Below are positions 57,967-64,000 of a DNA stretch of 64,000 nucleotides, one piece after another. The position numbers and the translations under genes were made by a program. The stretch lies in assembly GCF_005577435.1 (NCBI RefSeq), contig NZ_CP040396.1:2104501-2168500 (forward strand), read 5' to 3'. The number at the start of each line of letters is the position of its first letter. The first letter of the stretch is position 1. The notes beneath the pieces were generated by a model that was not told where the DNA came from, ran no database searches, and saw nothing but the letters and a program-made list of their open reading frames with translations. Source of the DNA: Paenibacillus algicola (lineage in GTDB: Bacteria; Bacillota; Bacilli; Paenibacillales; Paenibacillaceae).

Positions 57967-58353
57967 ATGTATTCAACCAAGAACTATAAAGAACCCGGTG
58001 GTCAGCGCTGGGTGATCCAGGGGGAGCTAGCCCTGGAAGGAGAAGGTAAGATAACAATAAACGGAGAGCCCCTTCAGCTTGGCTCTGAGAGCCTACAAGG
58101 TGCGAAAGGTCCTGCGGGAGAGTCAGCCTATGAAATCGCTGTAAGTCAAGGCTACAGTGGCTCTGAAGATGAATGGTTATCTTCCCTAGTGGGTCCGCCT
58201 GGAGAGCCAGGAGAAAAAGGAGATAAGGGGGAGACCGGAGCTAAAGGGGCAACTGGTCCTAAAGGAGAACCGGGATTCCTAACAGAAGCCCAATGGAACG
58301 CCCTGCTTGAACGCGTGGCGGTTCTTGAAGCTGTGCAAGAGGGCAAGGGCTAA
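57967..58353 (+). CDS. Collagen-like virion protein
   Basis: A 128-residue protein with a Gly-x-y repeat block (PPGEPGEKGDKGETGAKGAT, in 20) of about ten triplets in the middle, an N-terminal beta-type domain (QRWVIQGELALEGEGKITIN) and a short C-terminal coiled coil (WNALLERVAVLEAV) that probably trimerises it. It sits between capsid and head-tail connectors, not with tail fibres, so it may be a head decoration fibre. The start at ATG 57967 follows GGAGGT. The upstream frame could begin at 57943. Confidence 0.8.
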   Translation: MYSTKNYKEPGGQRWVIQGELALEGEGKITINGEPLQLGSESLQGAKGPAGESAYEIAVSQGYSGSEDEWLSSLVGPPGEPGEKGDKGETGAKGATGPKGEPGFLTEAQWNALLERVAVLEAVQEGKG

Positions 58354-58895
58354 TGTTGACTACTTTGCCCCGTCTGAAAGGATTGCTGGGCCCGCCAGTC
58401 GATGCAATGGGGGATGAGATGCTGATGCTTCATATCGCTTCAGCATCATCAGCGATTGAGAAGCGCTGTAAACGGAGATTTAAAAAACAGCGGTACACGG
58501 AGAGGATCAGCGGAGATAGAAAGTCCAAGTACATTAACCTTCAAAATTATCCGGTACATGATATTGAATTGCCAAGCGATTGGAATTATGAAGTATTGGA
58601 GGATGGGAGGGTATACCGGGCTGAGGGCTGGCCGGTCGGCGATCACAATATTACAGTGTCGTATACAGGGGGATATGTGCTGCCCGGGGACGCTTCAGAG
58701 GAACAACCTCGAACCTTGCCTGAGTCATTGGAACTCGCCTGTTTGCTGCTTTGTCAAATCATGATCCGGACGCCTGGAATTCGAACAGAGCGGGTGGGAG
58801 ATCTTAGTGTAACTTACGAGGACAGCGGGTTCGACGGATGCTTACCAAGACCTGTTGAGTCCTTAATTACTGGATATGTAGGACGGTGGGTGTAA
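58353..58895 (+). CDS. Head-tail connector protein, gp6-like
   Basis: A 180-residue protein of the phage gp6-like connector group: an early helix block (MLHIASASSAIEKRCKRRFK, in 20), a beta-hairpin middle (GDHNITVSYTGGYVLPGD), and helices near ELACLLLCQIMIRT. It should bind the portal ring. ATG 58353 overlaps the previous stop. Family-level call from pattern and place. Confidence 0.8.
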   Translation: MLTTLPRLKGLLGPPVDAMGDEMLMLHIASASSAIEKRCKRRFKKQRYTERISGDRKSKYINLQNYPVHDIELPSDWNYEVLEDGRVYRAEGWPVGDHNITVSYTGGYVLPGDASEEQPRTLPESLELACLLLCQIMIRTPGIRTERVGDLSVTYEDSGFDGCLPRPVESLITGYVGRWV

Positions 58896-59380
58896 TGCCT
58901 AAGAAAACGCGACGAAGTTACAGGCGGGCAAACATTGAAGTGACCGAAACCACCTACCTCCCGGGGGTTATCGACACATTGCAGGATTTGGTCACCAAAG
59001 AGGTGCACATAGGTGTGCAGGGAGACGAGGAAACGGCCATGATTGCCGGCATACATGAATACGGTTCGCTGAAAGCAGGGATCCCGGCCCGTTCCTTTGT
59101 CGGTACCGGCAAGAAAAAGGCTCAGGCTCCTATTTCCAAAACGGTGAAGGCGGGCGTGATCGAGCTGGTAACAGGCAATCTGAGTGCCAAGGATTTGCTT
59201 CAGCAGATTGGTGATGTAGGTCTTAGCCGAGTGGTGAAAAACTTTGACAAGCTGCGGACACCGCCGCTGTCTCCGATCTATGCGAAGCGCAAAGGGAATA
59301 AGAAAATCCTGCATGATGAAGAAACCCTGCGGGATTCCCTAACGTCTGTGGTTGTTTCCAAAGGGGGGCGGCGCCGATGA
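58895..59380 (+). CDS. HK97-gp10/virion morphogenesis-like protein
   Basis: A 161-residue protein. IHEYGSLKAGIPARSFVGTG (in 20) is the typical block of gp10-like or Mu virion morphogenesis proteins of the head-tail junction. A positively charged C terminus ends VSKGGRRR. ATG 58895 overlaps the connector stop (TAATG). Function in joining head and tail is inferred. Confidence 0.75.
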   Translation: MPKKTRRSYRRANIEVTETTYLPGVIDTLQDLVTKEVHIGVQGDEETAMIAGIHEYGSLKAGIPARSFVGTGKKKAQAPISKTVKAGVIELVTGNLSAKDLLQQIGDVGLSRVVKNFDKLRTPPLSPIYAKRKGNKKILHDEETLRDSLTSVVVSKGGRRR

Positions 59381-59739
59381 TGCAGATCAGATTTTCTTCC
59401 ATCCTCCGCAAATATGAGGTCCCCTATGCGCTGGTACGGCCAGGATCCGGCGGGCATTATGATGAATACGGCGATTACATCCCTGCCGTGCCTAATATGG
59501 TGCCATTGAGAGGTGTAATTCAGCCTATCTCCTCGCAGCTCCAGCAGGCGGAAGGGGGTCAATATACCGCAGAGGACCGGACGTTGTACACGGTGCACAG
59601 GCACGAAAGCGGCGATCTAATTCTGTATCAGGACCAGGAATACACCGTGGATGTCCCGGAAAACCGGGAATACAGCGATACGAACAAATACATCATCAAA
59701 AAGAGGGTAGCGAATGATCCCGTACAACGAAATCCGTAA
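59377..59739 (+). CDS. Head closure-like protein
   Basis: A 120-residue beta-rich protein (MVPLRGVIQPISSQLQQAEG, in 20, then DLILYQDQEYTVD), similar in layout to SPP1 gp16-type head-closure proteins. Overlaps genes on both sides (ATGA with the gp10-like gene). No firm family assignment. Confidence 0.6.
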   Translation: MMQIRFSSILRKYEVPYALVRPGSGGHYDEYGDYIPAVPNMVPLRGVIQPISSQLQQAEGGQYTAEDRTLYTVHRHESGDLILYQDQEYTVDVPENREYSDTNKYIIKKRVANDPVQRNP

Positions 59740-60211
59740 AGCGCTGGTGTCCGGATTATCCGACCATACCGGCCTGCAGGTGATCAACATGAACGGCGGT
59801 GGCGGCATCCCTAAAGGCGCATTTATCACGTATCATTTTGAGCCTGGGTTTAATAGTACCGGTGGACGACCCATTGAACAGCAGAACGGCGAATATTTGG
59901 AGCAGATTGAGACGGTGGAATTTACCGTCTCCTTTTTGTCCTATGCGGATGATAACCCGGTCAGCATGAACTATGCGCTGCAGGCTCATGAATGGTTCAA
60001 GGCAGACGGCCGAGTTAAATTGAAGGATGATCTTGGCATTGTCGTCCATAGTGTCGGGCAGGTCGAAAATCGGGATGTTGCCGTAGGTACCGAGTGGGAG
60101 CGCCGGCACGGATTCGAAGTTGAATTCCGGATGCAGAACAAATCCCGCCGTAAGCTGGACGTGATTGAAAAAGTAAACCTAGAAGGAGCTGGTATCGTTG
60201 TCAGCAATTAA
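59714..60211 (+). CDS. Phage neck/tail terminator protein (LIC_12616-like)
   Basis: A 165-residue protein with EIRKALVSGLSDHTGLQVIN (in 20), IPKGAFITYHFEPG, and WERRHGFEVEFRMQNK near the end. These match the neck-protein group that caps contractile tails. It overlaps the upstream gene by 26 bases and the sheath gene by 14, a very compact arrangement. Confidence 0.75.
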   Translation: MIPYNEIRKALVSGLSDHTGLQVINMNGGGGIPKGAFITYHFEPGFNSTGGRPIEQQNGEYLEQIETVEFTVSFLSYADDNPVSMNYALQAHEWFKADGRVKLKDDLGIVVHSVGQVENRDVAVGTEWERRHGFEVEFRMQNKSRRKLDVIEKVNLEGAGIVVSN

Positions 60212-61202
60212 AGACGTCACGGTCATTATTGACATTAAAAAACCCACGCCAATTGTGGGATTTGGTAAACCGTTGATCATCGGGACATCAGCTGCGGCTA
60301 AACCGTACAAATCCTACAATGATTTGGCTGAAGTCGCCGCGGATCACACGATCAATTCTGAAATCTACAAAGCAGCTGCTGCAATTTTTAATCAGGAGCA
60401 TCGACCTCCAGAGCTGGCCGTCATGACGAGGGAAACCGCAGGCACCTGGGAGGATTTCCTGCCGCAAATCTTTGAAAAGGATTGGTATTTTCTAATCTGC
60501 ACACGCAGCGCTGTGGAAGACATTACAGCTATTGCCGATGCGGTCGAAGCGAACGACTCCCGGCAGTTCATGGTCAGCACCAGTAGCAAGGAGGATATGA
60601 TGACGATCAAGGCCAAGGAGTATAAAAACACCACGGTCTTTTATCACACCAACATAGACAACTATCCGGAGGCAGCTCTGGTTGGTGAAGCTGGATCGAA
60701 AACGGTCGGCAGCATTACCTGGAAGGGTCAGCGCCTCAGAGGCATTTTGCCGCTGGACATTTCGGCTGCGGAGCTCCGGGAGATTCATAATTTGGGCGGG
60801 ATCACTTATGTTACGAAAGCCGGTGACCCGGTGACCAGCGAAGGCAAAACAGTGAGTGGAGAGTACATTGATGTAATCCATGCGAAGCACTTTGTGATTT
60901 ACACTATCGAGTACGAGGTGCAAAAGCTGTTCAACAACGCCCGGAACCAGAAAATCGGTTACGACAACACCGGCATTGCTCAAATTGAGGGCGTGGTCCG
61001 AAACGTGCTGCAGCGATGCACCTTGCAGGGGATCATTGCCAGAGACGATGCCGGAACCGGGCTGTTCGAGACAACCTTTAAGACCCGGGAACAGACCACG
61101 GCACTGGAACGGTCTACAAGGGAATACAACGGCGGTACATTTGGATTTGAACTCGCCGGGGCCATTCACGAAACCACAATTCGCGGTCTTGTGACCTATT
61201 AA
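60198..61202 (+). CDS. Contractile tail sheath-like protein (DUF3383)
   Basis: A 334-residue protein. TPIVGFGKPLIIGTSAAAKP (in 20), EDFLPQIFEKDWYFLICTRS and ILPLDISAAELREIHNLGGI are DUF3383 blocks; this family forms the sheath of myovirus-type tails. It marks the prophage as contractile-tailed. The start is TTG 60198 behind AAGGAG, inside the neck-protein gene. Confidence 0.87.
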   Translation: MSAIKDVTVIIDIKKPTPIVGFGKPLIIGTSAAAKPYKSYNDLAEVAADHTINSEIYKAAAAIFNQEHRPPELAVMTRETAGTWEDFLPQIFEKDWYFLICTRSAVEDITAIADAVEANDSRQFMVSTSSKEDMMTIKAKEYKNTTVFYHTNIDNYPEAALVGEAGSKTVGSITWKGQRLRGILPLDISAAELREIHNLGGITYVTKAGDPVTSEGKTVSGEYIDVIHAKHFVIYTIEYEVQKLFNNARNQKIGYDNTGIAQIEGVVRNVLQRCTLQGIIARDDAGTGLFETTFKTREQTTALERSTREYNGGTFGFELAGAIHETTIRGLVTY

Positions 61203-61216
61203 GGGAGGGAAACGAA

Positions 61217-61612
61217 GTGTCAGTAAAAACATACGATCCGAATGATTTGACTGTGATGGTCAACGGTGTCTATTTGACCGGCTTTGCTGAAGATATGGTG
61301 GAATTCGAGAAAGATGAAGACGGTTATGAGACGAAGGTCGGAGCACAGGGCGATGTAGTGCGTTCAAAAATTAACAACCCATTGCATACGCTATCCATTA
61401 CGTTGTTATCCAGCAGCCCGCAAGTTTCTATGCTGGACAAGTTGGCTAAATCGGGTGAAATGGTGCCGGTATCCTTGATTTATAACGGAGATCCAAAAGA
61501 GACCGTCACAGTCACCGAAGCTTATGTCAAAAAGCCAGCAGCCCGTTCCTATGGTTCTGAGGCTGAAGACCGCGAATACGAATTGCAGTGTCTTGATGCA
61601 GATATTGCCTAA
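61217..61612 (+). CDS. Tail tube-like protein (DUF3277-like)
   Basis: A 131-residue protein: MVNGVYLTGFAEDMVEFEKD (in 20), TKVGAQGDVVRSKINNPLHT and LSITLLSSSPQVSMLD. This is the pattern of DUF3277-type tube subunits that pair with DUF3383 sheaths. GTG 61217 follows GGGAGGG. Located right after the sheath as expected. Confidence 0.85.
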   Translation: MSVKTYDPNDLTVMVNGVYLTGFAEDMVEFEKDEDGYETKVGAQGDVVRSKINNPLHTLSITLLSSSPQVSMLDKLAKSGEMVPVSLIYNGDPKETVTVTEAYVKKPAARSYGSEAEDREYELQCLDADIA

Positions 61613-61638
61613 AATACAAATGAAAAGAGGAATTGTCC

Positions 61639-61941
61639 ATGAGTAACTTCAAACAGAAAAAGTATACTTCCAAATCCGGTAAAGATTATGTATATCAGTT
61701 CCCGGGTGTTCGAGCCGTGTCCAAGATCAATGACGCCAGCAAGAATAAGTTCGGTGTCGTTCTGGAAGAAAAGCTTGCTGATGAAATGCTGAAGCATGTC
61801 ATTGTTGAACCGAAAATGAAGATTGATGACTTTGCATCCTACCAGGAATACTCTGAAGTCATTAACGCGGCTTATGCCTTTATTTCCGGGCAGGACGGTG
61901 ACGGGGATGATCAGCAGGCAGGAAGCGGCCAAGAGGGCTAA
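61639..61941 (+). CDS. Tail assembly chaperone, first frame
   Basis: A 100-residue protein in the chaperone position between tube and tape measure. YVYQFPGVRAVSKINDASKN (in 20) and an acidic Gly/Asp/Gln end. AAGAGG is 8 bases before ATG 61639; TTG 61633 is an alternative. A second overlapping gene in the +1 frame follows, the arrangement by which phages make a short and an extended chaperone. Confidence 0.75.
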   Translation: MSNFKQKKYTSKSGKDYVYQFPGVRAVSKINDASKNKFGVVLEEKLADEMLKHVIVEPKMKIDDFASYQEYSEVINAAYAFISGQDGDGDDQQAGSGQEG

Positions 61942-62089
61942 AGAGAACTGGCCGATGTGGCGGCTGCTGCTATCGGATATGAACATTTCTTATAGCGACC
62001 TGGACAAGATGGATCATGATGACATCATGGAAGCCAGTGCTGCCCTGGATATCTACCTTGAACAACAGAAGAAGGAAACGAAGAAGTGA
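61907..62089 (+). CDS. Tail assembly chaperone, second (overlapping) frame
   Basis: From ATG 61907 the +1 frame reads 60 residues (ISRQEAAKRAKENWPMWRLL, in 20, then YSDLDKMDHDDIMEASAALD). GGGG abuts the ATG, a poor ribosome binding site, so it may instead be reached by +1 or -2 frameshifting from the first frame. It ends two bases after the stem of a strong terminator begins. Confidence 0.65.
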   Translation: MISRQEAAKRAKENWPMWRLLLSDMNISYSDLDKMDHDDIMEASAALDIYLEQQKKETKK

Positions 62090-62110
62090 GCGCCTGCGGG
62101 CGCTCTTTTT
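62088..62110 (+). terminator. Terminator/attenuator before the tape measure gene
   Basis: GAGCGCC-TGCG-GGCGCTC perfect 7-bp stem followed by TTTTT. Because the tape measure gene follows directly in the same transcript, it probably lowers rather than stops expression. Confidence 0.8.
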
Positions 62111-62132
62111 GTCTTGGAAAGAGGTGTGACGG

Positions 62133-64000
62133 ATGGCAGTAATCAGTAACCTCATGTTCGCTGTGGGCTTTAAAGTGTCTGATGGCGCACTGCGAAAGGC
62201 TGACAAGCAGGTCAGCATGATGAAAGAGAACTGGGCAGCGGTCGGGTTAGCAGCTGGGGCCATTACAGCCGCGGTAGCAGGGGTTGGATTTGCTGCAGTG
62301 AATGCAGCCAGTGAATTTAATGACTCCATGCGATCCATACAGATGGCCACAGGTCAAACAGCGGATCAGATGGAAGAGACAAAGTCCATCGCAACGGATC
62401 TGTATAATCAAAACTTTGGCCAGAATTGGCAGGACCTCAGCGGCGCCATTACTGCAACAGCACAAATTACGCAGCAAACAGGCGACGATCTGAAAGAGAC
62501 CACACAAAACGCTCTCTTGCTGCGGGATGCTTTTGGCTTTGAAGTAGCGGAATCGGTCCGGACAGTGGATACCATGATGAAAAACTTTGGTATTACCTCC
62601 GAGGAAGCGATGAACCTGCTGGCACAGGGGACACAAAACGGTTTGGATAAATCGGGAGACCTACTGGACACGGCAAATGAGTATGCGAACCAATTTCAGG
62701 CCCTGGGCTTCACAGCTGAAGAAATGTTTGATACCCTGGCTGCCGGCTCTGAGAATGGCGCTTTTAACTTGGACAAGGTCGGAGATGCCGTTAAAGAGTT
62801 TAATATTCGAGCGAAAGACGGCTCCAAGGACACGGTAACAGGATTACAGATGCTTGGTCTCAATGCTGAGAAAATGATGGGTACCTTTGCCGCTGGTGGA
62901 CCTGAAGCCAAGGCAGCCTTTCAGCAGGTCATGCAGATGGTGGGAGATATAGCAGATCCAGTCGAAAGGAACACGGTTGGCGTAATGCTGATGGGTACTC
63001 AATTTGAGGACTTGGAGGCAACGACAGTCGCATCAATGGGTCGAGCGCGAAGCGAATTTGACATGACAGCCGATAAGATGCAGGAGATTAATGACATCAA
63101 GATGAACAGCCCAGGAGAAGCCATGGCCCGAATGGGGCGGCAGATCGAGACGGGGATCTTAAAACCGCTCGGCGATAAGCTCATGCCGTATCTGATTGAC
63201 TTTTCTGGTTGGCTGGAGGTGGCAGGGCCCCAAATTGCCAATGTCGGCGGCATGGTCATCGACTCTCTTGCCAGAGGTTTCGACATGGCCGCGAGCGCGG
63301 CGTCTTTTTTGACCGATAACTTCGATGTGATTGGGCCTGCAGCAGGAGCATTTGCGCTGGTGCTGGCGACAAAACTGATCCCTACAATCAAGTTAATGAC
63401 CATATCCGGAATCCGGATGACGGTTGCCTATCTCCCGTTCATCGCGATCGCGGCAGGTATTGGCTTGGCAGTAGCTGGTGTCATCCTAATTTTTAAAAAT
63501 TGGGGGACTATTAGCGCCTGGCTGGTCGGCATATGGAATGCGTTTAAAACATGGGTCATAGGTCTGTTTAACAGCATCGCAGCATTTTTCGTGACGTGGG
63601 GTACGGTGATCTGGTCGGCCATTACCTCGGCCGTATCGGGGATTGTCTCCGCCGTATCAGGTTACTGGAATACATTCACGGCAGTCACCATGTCTGTTTT
63701 TAATGCGATTGTCGGTTTCTTCTCTAGTGTATGGAACAGCATCTGGTCAACGATTTCGAATGTGGCTAACAGCATTGTGTCCTTTGTGACCAATGCCTGG
63801 AACACGATCAAGGATGTGGCCACATCCACCTGGGAAGGGATCGGGACGGGACTCAGCAACATGTGGACCAACGTGAAGAACAGTTTTTCTACGGGCGTTA
63901 ACTTTATCACAGGCCTGGTCAACAATCTGATCCGGAAAATCAACAGTGCACTGTCCATTAAGCTGCCAGATTGGTTGGGCGGGAAAGAATTTGCGATCAA
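62133..64000 (+). CDS. Tape measure protein (partial, cut by window end)
   Basis: Open from ATG 62133 to the window end, 622 codons with no stop. GAAAGAGGTG is the ribosome binding site. The product begins AVISNLMFAVGFKVSDGALR (in 20), then an Ala/Gly-rich hydrophobic stretch (LAAGAITAAVAGVGFAAVNA), followed by long helical repeats and later hydrophobic segments near residues 410-460. It sets tail length and helps DNA entry. The length of the full protein is unknown because the frame leaves the window. Confidence 0.9.
   Translation, partial: MAVISNLMFAVGFKVSDGALRKADKQVSMMKENWAAVGLAAGAITAAVAGVGFAAVNAASEFNDSMRSIQMATGQTADQMEETKSIATDLYNQNFGQNWQDLSGAITATAQITQQTGDDLKETTQNALLLRDAFGFEVAESVRTVDTMMKNFGITSEEAMNLLAQGTQNGLDKSGDLLDTANEYANQFQALGFTAEEMFDTLAAGSENGAFNLDKVGDAVKEFNIRAKDGSKDTVTGLQMLGLNAEKMMGTFAAGGPEAKAAFQQVMQMVGDIADPVERNTVGVMLMGTQFEDLEATTVASMGRARSEFDMTADKMQEINDIKMNSPGEAMARMGRQIETGILKPLGDKLMPYLIDFSGWLEVAGPQIANVGGMVIDSLARGFDMAASAASFLTDNFDVIGPAAGAFALVLATKLIPTIKLMTISGIRMTVAYLPFIAIAAGIGLAVAGVILIFKNWGTISAWLVGIWNAFKTWVIGLFNSIAAFFVTWGTVIWSAITSAVSGIVSAVSGYWNTFTAVTMSVFNAIVGFFSSVWNSIWSTISNVANSIVSFVTNAWNTIKDVATSTWEGIGTGLSNMWTNVKNSFSTGVNFITGLVNNLIRKINSALSIKLPDWLGGKEFAI

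Overview
This looks like chromosome of an endospore-forming member of the Paenibacillaceae, most likely Paenibacillus. The evidence is a Bacillota-type gene order with spore genes (cotE next to mutS-mutL, spoVK-hflX-ynbB-glnR-glnA, miaA-hfq), strong AGGAGG-type ribosome binding sites with frequent GTG and TTG starts, and roughly balanced base composition. Genus is inferred from protein character and gene order; no rRNA is present in the window.

Positions 1-3750 hold a HAD phosphatase, an intracellular GH9 glycosidase, a small secreted protein inside a short inverted repeat, a decayed IS4-type transposase and a cupin. Positions 4034-12015 form one tightly overlapping operon for a C30 (staphyloxanthin-like) carotenoid: two CrtN-type desaturases, a CrtM-type synthase, a CruF-like membrane enzyme, a PlsC acyltransferase, a CrtQ-like glycosyltransferase and a CrtP-like oxidase. 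Together they predict a glycosylated, acylated apocarotenoid. A promoter with repeats sits in front. A DinB-like protein closes the run.

Positions 12571-21398 are mixed housekeeping: a membrane protein, a YxcD pair, a PadR regulator with an apparent autoregulatory site, carbonic anhydrase, a HesB-like protein, an M32 carboxypeptidase, an SsuABC-type ABC importer and an aromatic-acid-exporter-like protein. Positions 21506-30245 carry cotE, an amidoligase-like gene, mutS, mutL, a methyltransferase, miaA and hfq. Positions 30396-40133 carry PBP1A, a DUF402 protein, a DUF218 protein, spoVK, hflX, ynbB, glnR and glnA. A perfect GlnR/TnrA box lies at the ynbB stop codon.

From about 40200 to the end (and beyond it) is a prophage of a contractile-tailed phage, inserted just after the glnA terminator. 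The leftward lysogeny module is ImmR-like repressor, ImmA protease and integrase, with an SOS-like box before the integrase. The rightward early genes include a DnaD-like/Lin1244 replication protein, a PcfK/AcrIIA9-like protein, PcfJ, a DUF3102 protein and an ArpU-like late regulator. A noncoding segment with six 11-bp phased repeats and tRNA-arm-like hairpins follows. Then come a coupled small ORF and recombinase, HNH nuclease, terminase, portal, protease, capsid, a collagen-like protein, connectors, sheath, tube, tail chaperones and a tape measure protein cut by the window end.

The most unusual locus is an AT-rich three-gene cassette (50483-52450) with its own promoter and terminator, set between the HNH nuclease and the terminase. 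It encodes a STAS-plus-GHKL-ATPase protein, a DUF4325-type STAS protein and a PIN-domain nuclease. The parts resemble a partner-switching regulator joined to an RNase effector and make a good candidate for an undescribed prophage-borne defence or toxin system.
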